Shown piece after piece: positions 23,432-34,274 of a stretch of DNA of 64,000 nucleotides. Within the stretch, counting starts at the first letter, position 1, and each line of letters begins with the position of its first letter. The stretch is from Ischnura elegans (Eukaryota > Arthropoda > Insecta > Odonata > Coenagrionidae), in NCBI RefSeq assembly GCF_921293095.1, contig NC_060254.1:9114001-9178000 (forward strand), written 5' to 3'. The notes under the pieces were generated by a model. It saw only the letters and a list, made by a program, of their open reading frames with translations. It ran no database searches and was not told the DNA's origin. The translations under genes and the position numbers were made by a program.

Positions 23432-24101
23432 AATTGCGGGGTTTCCTATTATTTTTTTATTGCCTAAATCGAAATATTATTCCTCCTGGAGTAAGCATTT
23501 CACACTTTTAGATTTTTAAATGACGATATCTATTTTTCGCGATAAAATGAAAAGTGAAAATTTTCAAGCGCGCGAAAACGCGACGGCTAAGTATGAATGC
23601 TGGGAAAACCCCGTGTGACGTCATTCTGGTTCCCGCTGCCGCAAAATGAGGTGACCTTGGGGATAGGACATGTGCGCCGCTGCGATGGAGGCTGCTAGCA
23701 GGTACAAGAGTACCCTGCTAGCAGGTAGCGCTTGGCTTAAATAATGCTTATTAATACGAAATATCAAACGAAGGAAACTTTCCGACTATAGGCAGTTTTA
23801 ATAGGTAATTATCAAGAGATGTTTCCCTGAGCTCTGTTCCTCATGCATGCATTGGTAATCTCAGACGATGTAAAACTCCTATCTACTCGTGTAGCATCTA
23901 GGTCCCTGTGGCGTCGCGTGGAGTGACATCGCATGGGCGCCGATATGGCCTTTTTCAAATGAGGATAAAATTGACCATTGCCATTCGTCTAAACTGGGAT
24001 TTCTAAAACCTAATAATTCGTATATTATGAATACACTAATGGTAGGTGACGAATCGCAATCAATGCCTTTCGTTTTCTTTGATGAATGAAACTACCCCAT
24101 T
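23432..24101 (-). mobile_element. Family M TIR element, copy B (reverse orientation)
   Basis: Same family as 7470-8098, reversed. The ends read AATTGCGGGGTTTCC and GAAACTACCCCATT, more diverged than in other copies. The CACGTGACGTCA motif is mutated here, but a TGACGTCA near 23617 is intact. The CTGCTAGCAGG palindrome near 23690-23725 is retained. Confidence 0.8.
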
Positions 24102-24650
24102 CTAATGGATGAAATTTTTTTTCAAATCGGATCGGATACAATAAATGATAACGAACCTATTTTTTTAAATATTTTATCCAGTTGGCCGAATTTTTTTTTA
24201 ATGATTGCTTATTCGGTGTCGTCATTTAGGCGTGGTCACATGTTCAACAGAGGGAAATGTCCTTGGTATTTGATCGTAGTGAGGGTAGGTTTTAGAATAC
24301 GTGTAATAAATACCAACGACAAATGGGTACTACAATCGCTTCTGTTGAATAATTGTCTTTGAGAGGGGATTGAAGGAGAATTCCTTTGAAGAGAAATTGC
24401 ACTTGAGTTCAGCGGATGAAAGTGAAAACAGATTTTGTGTTTATGTTCAGTGCACTTTCAATTTTTATCTTACAGTGTATTGTATGAAGACTGATACACT
24501 TATCCAATGGAAAGTAAATGTAGGTTTGGCTAGTATCACCCACTTTTTTTAATAAGCGAGTTAATTACATGACCATAGCCTTTTTCCAATGCATCGAGAC
24601 CTAGGCGCACATTTTGGTCAACTCTCTTTATCAGTTGAAATTTAGTTTTT
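24102..24650. other. Non-coding stretch before the LINE relic
   Basis: Frames at 24105-24362 and 24370-24552 run on the plus strand toward the RT relic at 24651 but carry no motif I can name. They could be decayed upstream LINE sequence. Confidence 0.35.
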
Positions 24651-24884
24651 GTGCGGAAAAATTATCTATCTCTGCTCATTATTATCGCTATGCTGCAATT
24701 CCCGAAGTTTATATTAAGTTATGTACTAGCGTATGCTGAGGACAATGCAATCTTAGTAGAGATTAAAGATGATCTGAGAACTTTGGCTGAAAAAATAATA
24801 GCAGTCCCAGCTAGTAAAGTAGCATTGGCAAACAAAGTACATGGAGATATGCAGAGACTTTTGAAAATGGAGAGACTCAATTAA
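24651..24884 (+). pseudogene. LINE reverse transcriptase motif C fragment
   Basis: The frame reads VLAYAEDNAILVE followed by DDLRTLAEK. This corresponds to RT motif C (usual form LAYADDI.LL…) and the helix after it in Jockey/RTE-type LINEs. The second residue of the catalytic aspartate pair region is altered (YADD to YAED), so even the surviving active site is non-canonical. It continues as a decayed frame to the C-terminal fragment at 25195-25490, all on the plus strand, suggesting one LINE copy. Confidence 0.65.
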
Positions 24885-25194
24885 AATTAATTAACTATAC
24901 TTTAACGATGAGTAATTGAGTTTAAATATTTATTCGTCATGATTTAGAGCGACAACAGGGATGAAAATGTTATTCAAAGTAGTATAAAAGATGAGATGAA
25001 GGTGTTTTTGAAGAACAAATGAACTAAAAAACTAAAAATAAGAATCTAGGAGACCATATAAGTTATGTCGTTCTCCACGGTACTGAAGTTTGGTCCCTGA
25101 CAAAGTCTTCAGAAAGGAGACTCACAACTTATGAAAGCGAAGTACTTACAGAAATATTTTTGGACGAATTCATGAGGGAGGTATTTGGAGGATC

Positions 25195-25490
25195 AAGAAA
25201 AAGTAGGAATCAAAATGGAAAGTTACGATATAAATCGCGTCCATATAGTGGCTGCGATGGAAAGCAACCGTTTGGGCGGGCTGGATCATGTTATGAGAGG
25301 GGAAGATAACGAAATGGTCGCACATGGAAAATCGGATGTCAGAAGGCCTAGACTCTGATGGGAAGACCATGTACGGAAGGAAGTGAGAAAACTAGCTGCG
25401 ATGGAGTCTGTCAAAGATAGAAAAGAGTGGAGGCAGATTGTTGAGAGAGACAAAAAACATTTTGGGTTTCAGTGGAGTAAAGTAAAATAT
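25195..25490 (+). pseudogene. LINE C-terminal relic
   Basis: Reads RRPRL-stop-WEDHVRKEVRKLA, then MESVKDRKEWRQIVERD. This is the arginine-rich GRPR.RW.D.V tail common to RTE/Jockey-type LINE proteins. The stop sits where an arginine is expected (CGA to TGA). It pairs with the RT motif C fragment upstream. Directly downstream the sequence joins a segment homologous to the foldback locus at 29652-29850. Confidence 0.7.
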
Positions 25491-25528
25491 AAGACGCGGT
25501 CTCCGGCGTTATTTTGTGGAACTGCTTC

Positions 25529-25669
25529 ATCATAAAATAAAAATACTTAAAAATAATAATACTGTTCTATTTCACACAGGTGACCTGATGATAGCATGAT
25601 ATGCAGAAACCCGGGTCGTACTATTTAAAATAAAGTGTGGAATAGAACAAAGCATTTTTATTTTATGAT
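25529..25669 (+). mobile_element. Foldback element built around one hammerhead-like core
   Basis: The outer arms are ATCATAAAATAAAAAT and its inverse. The inner arm GTTCTATTTCACAC (25564-25577) pairs with GTGTGGAATAGAAC (25635-25648) at 13 of 14 positions. The hammerhead-like core lies at the tip of the hairpin. The left flank from about 25485 (AAGACGCGGTC…GGCGTTATTTTGTGGAA) matches the reverse complement of the right flank of 29652-29800, so the transposed or duplicated unit is longer than the palindrome. Confidence 0.7.
25578..25634 (+). ncRNA. Hammerhead-ribozyme-like motif (best core)
   Basis: The consensus core CTGATGA is at 25585-25591 and GAAA at 25606-25609. Stem III is the palindrome ACCCGGGT (25609-25616), with a cleavage-type C at 25617. 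Stem II pairs GCAT/ATGC with a GAT loop, plus a base-pair T-A at its base and one bulged A. GTAC (25618-25621) pairs with GT(G)AC (25580-25584) as stem I. The long foldback arms continue stem I after an internal loop, the layout of type I hammerheads. Cleavage is not shown. Confidence 0.5.
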
Positions 25670-25674
25670 AAAGT

Positions 25675-26790
25675 AAAATAGTTACTTTATGGACACAATC
25701 AACTCCGTGAATTGATTCCATATGAACAATTTACTGGACATTTATATGAATTTTTACGGGAAAGTTATAAAAAAAATTGCACATTGTAAGGACCCATCAT
25801 TGAAACCAATGACTGTGCTTCAGGAGGAATATCTGCAGTAAAAAAGGAAAGTCGTCCGCCGAATACATTTCAAGGGAGAATGAGTAATTTGAATTTACGA
25901 CTCATGCGAGGACTGTTTTTATCGCCCTCAGAATTAAAACAGAAGTGCGAGTGAAAGTCAGCGAAATTTGGGCTATATTTGAGCAATTAATTGTTTCATC
26001 AAAGCGTACGCATGACTCATCACTATTCCAAGTGCCCTCTTCTGCTCATTCTGTATTATTCATAATTCTTTTCAATCATTTTGGAGGCTGTGAGGGGAGA
26101 TGTGATTTCCATTCGGGAATTCCCAGTATAGTATAATTTATCGTCATCTCACTTTAGTAACGTCTGATTACTACCTCTTTTATGCTGATATATTCGTTTT
26201 GGTATTGTTGGGATTAAGTTTGAAGAGGTGTACTTTGTTGCTTTGCCAAGGGTTTTATTATTTGTTGCATTGTTGAAAACAGATTGAAGGCCTCTCTTTT
26301 GGAAATTCAATCCGTTGAACTAATTAGAAGAAATTTTGTTGAAGGCAAGTTGACTTGTGATCGGCGTTGTGCTGTACTCTGGTTGTCTATGAAAAATTCA
26401 CATAATAGCCAGTGAATATTTGCCACCCCCGTCTATACCGTTTACGTATTGCTGCATGACTCAGCTTGAAATATGATGAATGAATATTTTTATAATTCTC
26501 TGGGTAAAACCTATGAGAGCAAAAAATAGAAAATACAGGAATTGCTCTACTCTTGATAAAAGACATTATGACAAAAATATGGCATTATGGAGATTATTGA
26601 TACGCTAACAAGTAGTAGATATTTAGACAAAAAATGAAAAATATTCAATACTAATAACACAAAAAATATAAGTTTTAACGCAGACAGTAATGAACACAAA
26701 CGTACATATACACATTTATGTAGAGAATTTCGATAACATCACAACTTTAAGATGATAACTTCAATGAGTTGAGGAGACTAAATTAAGCCC
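25675..26790. other. Non-coding stretch, nothing recognised
   Basis: No motif in the short frames (for example 25945-26136). No repeat boundaries detected. Confidence 0.5.
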
Positions 26791-26796
26791 CAGACT

Positions 26797-27096
26797 TCAA
26801 ATAGAGTACAGCCTTCCTTTAAACGACTGAAGTGATTGTGACGTCTTTATATTTGACGGTAGAGAGTTCCAGAATTTAGATGCAGTTGGATGAAAAGAAT
26901 TTAAATTCAATCCGTAATGGAAGTCAATGTGATGGAAGTTAAAATAAAAGATTGGATTAATACAGGCGCTCAATGCTATCGATAATAATACATCATAAAG
27001 TGGACGCCGTGCTGAGAACTTTTTTCGAATCCATTTCGTGCTCGGTGTGCTCTTATCTTGAGGCGATGTAAAGAGACGTCCGGAAGAACTGGACAT
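26797..27096 (-). pseudogene. LINE ORF2 C-terminal relic
   Basis: The minus-strand frame ends with FHPTASKFWNSLPSNIK followed by SLQSFKGRL. This matches the C-terminal pattern of many LINE polyproteins (…F.R....WNSLP..I..S.S…F...L). The N-terminal part of the frame is not recognisable. RT and endonuclease are absent, so it is a 5'-truncated or eroded insertion. Confidence 0.75.
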
Positions 27097-27099
27097 GCT

Positions 27100-29365
27100 T
27101 TATTCGACGAGTATCCTCAAAGGTAGGAATAAAAATTGTATACAGAGATCCAACTTTATAAAGTGATTGAAGATGTTTTAATTTTTTTATCGGAATCCTT
27201 GCATTGGCTTACTGCAGAGCTCATATTCCTGACGATCTTTCCAGTAAATATATCGTCTTTTATTTCCCATCATATCATCGAGCTGTTTAAAAAATATGTT
27301 TTTGATGTTTATTTCTGCTGCCATATTTTCCCCTTTTACTTTCATTTAAATATGCTAATTGATTAGTTGAGGAAACAACTCTCTATTTTTTAATCCATCT
27401 TTTTGAAGGCATTAATACCTACTGGTGAATCCTAACGTGCCACATAAATTTTGCTAGCATAAGTACAATCATTTTTTGTTATAAACTACATCCAGATTGT
27501 TTTTTTGTATTTGATGAATAAATTAATGGAACATACTTGCGAAATCACCAATGAAAATAAAATCAAGGCTATCGTATATTTTTTCTCATTAAAGTAGCGA
27601 GAGAAGTAAATGTGGGTCGCTGGGTAAAAATTGTTTACTTGGGAAAATCGAAATGTAACTTAGCTAAAAAAAAAGGTTTGTTGTTACTTTAGTCATCTTA
27701 TGAAAATTTTAAATTATTTATATGAATGAGTTGGTGAACATTCCAGGTAAAATATGCTTGTGAGGTGTTAAATTCGATGCCGATGTACTATTTTCCAGGT
27801 ATCATTAAAAAAAACTAAAATTTTGTCAAGCCCGAGGGAACGTATAAGCCTGAGAAACGTTTTTCTTTCAAAAGTAGTCTTTCGTGGCCCTGAAGGAGGA
27901 ATGATGCCCTATTTTTGTTCTCGTTTGGATGTTATGAAATAATTTTTTTCAAGAGAGAAAGAGAGATAAAACGGAGGGTGGGGAGGTGAAATTTAGGGTG
28001 GGGGTGCAAGGGGAGGGGAGGGGGAGGAGGCCGCCCAACGAGTCCCTCCTCAACAAAGGTCACGCCCAGTTTTCATCCCCCTTCGGAACATCTATCTGCT
28101 CTTTATGGTCCCCAATCGGTGGCCCTCTTTATTCAAGATCGACTGCCTTAGCGCGGGAACTCGCGGAAGAAACTAGACAAAGTGCTAGCCAATCTAAAGT
28201 GCCGTATCCACATGCACATACTACATATACTAAGGATCAAAAATATTCCCAACGGATAGATGGGCGCCACAATCGCTATTGTTGAATCTTTAGCTTCAAC
28301 TCTCGTGGTACATTATTCTTAGGTGCCGCTGTAACGACGGAAACATAACAAAGCAACGCCCTCGAATGTAAAATTGTAGAATTATGGAATCTAATTACTC
28401 GACTTACCGAAACTTATAAAAGATGAAGCAATTCCTTTGTCACTTATTCTTACAACAGTTCATGTCCGATCATTCAGCGATGGGTTTTCAAAAGTTTTCA
28501 CGGTTCACGTGACAGGGTAACATAGTAACAATAGTTCTTTACCTTTAACTCAACTTTTTGAGTGCAAGTGCATAGTTTTCTTATTTTACTTAAATTTTAT
28601 TCCTGACTTTCTTTTCACTAAGCAGTGGGCGTCAGTGATCAGAGTTAATAGCATACATGCATCATTGCGGTGTTTGAATTTTGCTGTTTTTTTAATGTTG
28701 TGGCTGGCTGTGTTTGTGGTAATGGTGGGTCGTGGGTATTAGCATTATCCAAGTACATCGTGGTGGTATTAAAAATATTAAATTAGGATGCACTATTATA
28801 TTACGAATTGTTAATGTAATTAATAAATTTTAATGCAAGGGATTTTACGATAATCGTCGTCGAAGCGCGTTAGTAAAATTTATAACATGATAAGAATGCA
28901 ATAAAAGTATTGGCTATTTTGTTTAGGTCAAGGCATGGATCACAAATTTAAAATTTCAAAAAACTATATAAGACGTTATTTTTCGGGGTCAAGAAAGACA
29001 AGTTGGTCTCTTGGTGAAATTTTCTCGGGCTAATTACCTATTCATTATATTCCCAATCCATAACCTCTTTCTTTAAGATTGCCTGTATTAACTCGTTAAC
29101 TCGCAGCCGGAAGCAGCCCGATGCCTTAGCCACGTGTACGTCCGTACTTATCAGTGGTTTACGAGGGTCTTTCAATAAGTCCGTAAAATATCTGAGAGAT
29201 TGCTATATTAGAATTAAAAAAAATATTTTCTCTCAATAAGCAGCACTAGTGACTATGTAGTCAGCTGGTAGAGTTTTAGCTGCATCCCATAGTTTCATTG
29301 TTGTTGTCGATCGAAGTGAATAACTTTCACTTGTTTGAAATCGTTTCAGGCTTATTTTATGGAGT
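27100..29365. other. Non-coding stretch with a G-rich block
   Basis: A purine-rich, G-rich block at about 27975-28035 interrupts AT-rich DNA. The frame 27986-28285 starts in it but has no domain. Nothing else recognised. Confidence 0.5.
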
Positions 29366-29371
29366 AATGCT

Positions 29372-29618
29372 ATATCCATGATTAAAACACAAATGGTAAT
29401 ATCCACACTATTTTATTAAACACGTAACGACCAACCATGGTTTCGACACTTTGGGTCATTTTCACTTTTCATTTCTAGGAAAATGACACAAAGTGACACA
29501 AAAACCTTAAACAAAAAAAAGTTACCTTGAAAATGACATAAAGTGTCGAAACCATGGTCGGTCGTTAAATGTTAAATAATAGTGTGGAAATTACCATTTG
29601 TGTTTTAATCATGGATAT
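29372..29618. mobile_element. Double-headed foldback element with decayed hammerhead-like cores
   Basis: The arms start ATATCCATGATTAAAAC and end with the inverse, pairing over about 90 bases with small indels. Each arm carries, in inverted orientation, TGAAAATGAC…GTCGAAACCATGG…GGTCG, the same layout as 12188-12423. The core C-U-G-A-N-G-A is mutated (TTGAAAA on the plus side), so these copies should be dead as ribozymes. Confidence 0.7.
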
Positions 29619-29651
29619 TTCGCTTGTTTATAAAAATGGATGAAAGTGAGT

Positions 29652-29800
29652 TTATAGAATAAAATAAAATAACTTTGTTTTATTCCACACTTTATGTTAA
29701 ATAGCACGGCCCGGGTTTCAACATCTAGTGTTATCATCCGGGTCGTGCTATTTAAAATAAAGTGTGGAATGAAACAAATTTATTTTATTTTATTCTATAA
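29652..29800 (-). mobile_element. Foldback element with one decayed hammerhead-like core
   Basis: The arms run from TTATAGAATAAAATAAAAT to the inverse, with inner pairing through TTCCACACTTTAT. The central minus-strand core reads CGGATGA (U4 changed), stem II AACA/TGTT, GAAACCCGGGCC (the U before the cleavage C changed). It is the same subfamily as 25529-25669 in reverse, with a shared flank out to about 29850. It lies only 33 bp from the preceding foldback. Confidence 0.7.
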
Positions 29801-29959
29801 CGAAGCAATTCCACAAAATAACGCCTGAAACCGTGTCTTATATTATGAGTGTGTTTCGTGCAGTTATCAGAGACTTGCTCTTGAGAGAGTTAACGCACAA
29901 ATAAATCAAAGCTAAGTTGAATGAAGTCCATGGAAGATCTGCTCCTGTATTTCCAATTA

Positions 29960-30420
29960 GGTAAATGAATTTAAACGTGGCCGTAGGTACATCCAAAAAA
30001 AATTGTGCATCGCTCTGGACGCCCTGTGGATGTGTCCACCCCCGAAATGATTGGTAAAACCCAGGATATGTTTGTAAGTGATCGACGAATCAAAATGCGA
30101 CATGGCTAAGGCCACAGGTATATTGCAAGTCACAATCGATTTAATATTGCTGGAAAAATTGCATGTGAAAAAAATCTCGGGGAGATAGTGCCGCGTTTGC
30201 TCACAGCGGAGAGTACGAGCGGAGGATGGGACCACAATGGTGTGCTCAACTCTGACGCTGTTTTGTTTCGCAATCCTGAGGGCTTTCTACGTCGATACAC
30301 AACTGTTGATGAAATATGGCATGGGGTCTGCATAGAGGAGGCCCAATGCCATCCCACAGAAGGCTGATTTCTGTCGCCACTTCGGTCTCATTTAAATCGG
30401 TTTTCAAAAATGTCTGCGGC
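29960..30420 (+). pseudogene. mariner transposase relic
   Basis: In successive plus-strand frames I read GRPVDVSTPEMI, then VSDRRIKMR, then KATGILQVTIDLILLEKLH, then VPRLLTAE, then RNPEGFLRRYTTVDEIW. This is the order of the helix-turn-helix region, the linker and the first catalytic block of mariner (DD34D) transposases. The aspartate of VDEIW corresponds to the first catalytic D. At least two frameshifts and stops separate the pieces. The second and third catalytic aspartates are not found downstream. TIRs were not located. Confidence 0.8.
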
Positions 30421-30424
30421 GCGG

Positions 30425-31775
30425 TGATGAGTGCAATGCGATCCACTTTTTTCCTATACTTTGCAGTATGATGTTTGTGGTTGCGAGGAATAGCATTGCA
30501 ACTTTATGAATTTGATTGATGACATCATCATGTATACAATTCTCGGTAAAAACCCATGATTTTACCTTATTTCCCCGCGAAACTTGGATCAATTCGTCCG
30601 TCAGCGACGCGAGTGGCGACTTTTGTAAACTCATTTAACTGCGCGGTGGGCAACAATATTTTTAGAAGCGAACTTTAGGATCCTCTTTTGAATTATTCGT
30701 GAAATATAAATACATCACTTCATCACAGAGACAAAACGGTAAAAAAATTGAATTTTGAAGATGAATGGGCTCCAAAGCAGACGAAGATGGTGAGACAGGG
30801 CGGACAGGTTATGGCCATGATCTATTGTGATGTATGCGGAATAATGTACATCGATTACTTGGGAGAACGTTAAAAGGAAAGTGTTAATCATCATTATTAG
30901 ACCAGTTGACGGAAGAAACCAAGAAAAGTGTCCTCCTTAGAGACGGAAAAAGTTCTTTTTTCAACAGGATTGCGCAGTTGCGATGATCGAAATTACGAAA
31001 TCGGATTTCCAATCATTGAAAAATTCTCCGTATTCATTAAATTTTGCACTAAGTGAGTTTTTCTTTTTTTCTGACTCACAAAAATGGCATAAGGGACTAA
31101 GACTTACGACTAATGAGGAGGTCTTCGCCAAAACAAATGCCTTTATTTGAAGAGTTTCCAAAATTCTACTTGTTTACGACTTAAAGTGTTGGAAAAAATG
31201 ATTACAAAATGTATAGAGCTGAAAAGAGCCTATGTTAAATAGTGTTTTCAAAATTTATCCAAAATATATTTTTCTAACTTTTTCTAAAGACTTCTTGAGC
31301 AACCCTATTTTACATTTACTCTTACTATTTCAAATGAGAGAGATTCCGCTGGTTCTACCTTTAAAAAAACTTTATCCACTTCACTGCACAACGCTTTCCG
31401 ATGCTTTCACATAATTTTTAAGTGTCGCACTCGAAAGTGACGTGGGAGCATAAAAATGCATCGTAAGTATAGAGAATTGAATGAAGTTTTTGAGTGGAAC
31501 TTGCAGGATCTCTTTTAATACTGGAGGACCACTACACCACTTCTCATCTGAATCAACTGCTTTTATTTTTATGTTATTCAGATCATCAACGTACATCATA
31601 ATTTGTATTACACGATAATATGTAAGCTGAGTACAGATTATACATTCGCATGTACTTGTCGTATTTAGTAGATGATTTTTTAGCTGAATGCGAGCCTTAG
31701 AATTTCACTCTATAATACGTCACGAAAGTATTATGTCATGTATTACATGTGCAATATTTTTGGCGATGTATTAAT
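30425..31775. other. Non-coding stretch, nothing recognised
   Basis: Minus frames at 30404-30634, 30961-31161 and 31381-31599 are unrecognised. The region after the mariner relic has no further transposase motif. Confidence 0.5.
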
Positions 31776-31780
31776 TGCAA

Positions 31781-32026
31781 GGGTGAGAAGCCAAGGGTAT
31801 AAGTGATATTTTTCACAACACAGTTAGGTACAGTTAATTGTTAAAAGAAATAAACAAAAACTTGGTTGCCATGGGATGCGAGTGAGTCTGCTATGTGCTG
31901 ACATCGAGTGGAAAATCAAATGCACTAATAAATATCTAATTGGTCTGGTTTGTTTTCTATACCTAATTTCTGTGCCTAACACTGCATAGTGCATAGAAAT
32001 CACTTGTACCCCTTGGCTTCTCACCC
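31781..32026. mobile_element. Small TIR element (MITE), 246 bp
   Basis: Begins GGGTGAGAAGCCAAGGG and ends CCCTTGGCTTCTCACCC. Inverted similarity continues inwards for about 60 bp (TTAGGTACAG and TTAGGCACAG blocks). No coding capacity. Its right end lies four bases from the left end of family M copy C. Confidence 0.8.
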
Positions 32027-32030
32027 ACTC

Positions 32031-32689
32031 AATAGGGTAGTTTCCTTCATCAAAGAAAACGAAAGGCATTGATCGCGATTCGTTACCCACAATTAGTGTA
32101 TTCATAATATACAAATAATTAGGTTTTAGAAATACAGGTTTAGACGAATGGCAAGGGTCAATTTTATCCTCATTTGAAAAAGGCCAGATAGGTCCATGCG
32201 ATGCCACTCCACGTGACGTCACAGGGAACGAGTAGATAGGAGTTTTACATCGTCTGAGATTACCAACGCATGCATGAGGCACAGAGCTCAGGGAAACATC
32301 TCTTAATAATCACCTATTAAAACTGCCTATGGTCGGAAAGTTTCCTTCGTTTGATAAGGTATTAATAATCCATAATTAAGCCAAGCGCTACCAGCTAGCA
32401 GGGTACTCTGCTACCTGCTAGCATCCTGCGTCGTATCAGCGCTCAAAGCCTCACCCCAAGGGCACCTCACTTGCGGCAGCGGGAACCAGAATGACGTCAC
32501 ACGGGGTTTTCCCATTATTCATACTTAGCCGTCACGTTTTCGCGCGCTTGAAATTTTTCACTTTTCATTTAATCGCGAAAAATAGATATCGTCAATTAAA
32601 AATCTAAAAGCGTGAAATACGTACTCCAGGAGTAATGATAATAATCTTTCGATTTAGGCAATAAAAAAATAATAGGAAACCACCCTATT
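32031..32689 (+). mobile_element. Family M TIR element, copy C
   Basis: Near-full-length copy with ends AATAGGGTAGTTTCC and GGAAACCACCCTATT. CACGTGACGTCA is intact at 32210-32221, a second TGACGTCA lies near 32492, and the CTAGCAGGGTACTCTGC palindromic block is at about 32396. CTC before and GAG after the ends extend the inverted repeat by three bases. The 152-codon minus frame at 31824-32282 runs across this and the preceding MITE and is therefore spurious. Confidence 0.85.
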
Positions 32690-32699
32690 GAGATTTTGT

Positions 32700-33025
32700 C
32701 TGAGGTAGAGGCTATAGGGATTGAATTTTTTGGAAAACAAGTGTATGTGGCAACTCACAGTTAGGACAGGGAAGATGTTTTGACTTCCGCGCATGCGTCA
32801 AATATCGTAGAATAAAAATCCTCTTTCCTCTTCTTTCCCCCTTCAAAACCTTCCCGTGTTCAGATTTGAGCTCAGATTTTTTTCTTTCCGCCGATGGCAC
32901 TGTTTCTATTGAAGCGGTGAGTGTATTCACTTCGATTGAAAATTTTATCCTTCTTAAATTTCGGAGCGGTGAAGGACCGGTGCATACAATGGTAAACACA
33001 CCCCGAAGAAAAGACTTGAAGAAAA
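32700..33025. other. Non-coding stretch, nothing recognised
   Basis: Overlapping minus frames at 32712-33078 show no domain. Confidence 0.5.
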
Positions 33026-33029
33026 AAGT

Positions 33030-33090
33030 CAGTTGACTTGACCGGGATTCGTTCCCGGATCTTCACATTGCCGGTCAAGTTCAGGGACCA
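33030..33090 (-). repeat. tRNA T-arm-like stem, possible SINE remnant
   Basis: On the minus strand CCGGGAACGAATCCCGG (plus 33042-33058) forms a perfect 5-bp stem with a 7-base loop like a tRNA T-arm, including a B-box-like GAACGAATCC. There is no matching D-arm or acceptor stem, so it is not a tRNA gene. Confidence 0.3.
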
Positions 33091-33367
33091 GTTTCGCTTC
33101 CAGGAAATAATTTTTCGAAAAAAGTTGTCACGGGTTACGAAACTCAGTGATAATACTCCTACTTACTGTAGTAGGTCCTGGACCTGGGTTTTGGCAGCTC
33201 AGTGCTAATTTCATTGCGTGTGGCGTTTGGGTGGGTCTAGGTAGGATTTGGATGGGGGTGCTGATGATGTAAGACAAAGGGTTGGCCTGGTACGAAGTAG
33301 GGAAATGGAAGATAATTCTGCTTTCGTGAAAGACTGTGAGCGACCTGAGTTTGGAAATTAGCTGCAA

Positions 33368-33683
33368 CAGTGGCGTAGCGAGGGGGGTTGGGGGATAAAA
33401 ACCCCCCCAGAGCTCAGAGAAATTTTAAGTTTAATCCATTTTATTTAATTGGATTGATATTACTAATAGAATAGTGTAAGGGTTAATAAAATTTCCCTCA
33501 GAAAGCTGTAAAACTCACCATTTTGAACCATTTACCTTAAAATTCCGCAACTTATTAATCTCACACCTACTTTGTTTTCCCAGAAACTTGTTTATTCTTA
33601 TCCTGCTTGGTATACCATACCCCCACACACTCCGGTATTATGCACCTAAACCCCCCCAGCCTTAATTCCTTGCTGCGCCCCCT
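33368..33683 (+). mobile_element. Non-autonomous hAT element (family 2)
   Basis: The 316-bp element starts CAGTGGCGTAGCGAGG and ends CCTTGCTGCGCCCCCT. It has internal runs of C and G near both ends. Flanks AGCTGCAA (33360-33367) and AGCTGCAG (33684-33691) match at 7 of 8. Related to 9903-10172 (reverse) and 45109-45385. Confidence 0.8.
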
Positions 33684-33689
33684 AGCTGC

Positions 33690-34266
33690 AGGGTCGAAGA
33701 TTGTGAGAGCAGTGATGTTTAGGAGAGGTTACTGGGTGGAGGAAATATCTTTTACTGTGTATCAACTGTTGCCGTTACTGCGTACGAGATGTGTTAAGAA
33801 AATAATGGGAATTTTTAAATTTCGCGGGTTTAGAGTTAGGAGAGTAACTAGAACTCTAGTAGAGTTAGAGCTAGGGTTGAGTCCGATTCTCAAATTCGTA
33901 TTTATAATGTTCGTATACATGCCCCTGAAGTATGATAAAAATCAACGTATACTTTGTCTGTGGCAGTCGGTAAGGTTCGACGTGTTATTATAATCTCGGC
34001 GATTTTCCGATCACACTTCTTTGCATTTTCGTGAATTTTTGGCCAAAAATAATGCTGTAACGATACCCAGCCTCGATATTCGCCACGTGTATGGCTTCGT
34101 GTGACTTTTCAAAAAAAAATTTTCACGCAAGAAAGAAAGAACGCGTTAAAGAGCCGTCGCTGTGCACGCATAGATGGCAGTAAAATAAATCGCTGACAGA
34201 ACTAAGGATTGTCCTAAAGATCGAGTTTGATAAAGGTTTCAAGCATTGGAAGAACCGCTGTCACAA
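33690..34266. other. Non-coding stretch with an unrecognised frame
   Basis: The 128-codon frame 33607-33993 starts inside the hAT element and has no recognisable domain. It is probably spurious. Confidence 0.45.
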
Positions 34267-34274
34267 GTGCACAA

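Noticed and set aside
30404..30634. Minus frame downstream of the mariner relic
   Set aside because: No domain recognised and no partner exon visible.
31824..32282. 152-codon minus-strand open frame
   Set aside because: It crosses two separate TIR elements and has no domain, so it is a chance frame.
33042..33058. tRNA gene from the T-arm-like stem
   Set aside because: Only the T-arm is present; no other arm could be drawn.
33607..33993. 128-codon plus-strand frame
   Set aside because: Begins inside a hAT element and continues into unrelated DNA, so not a gene.
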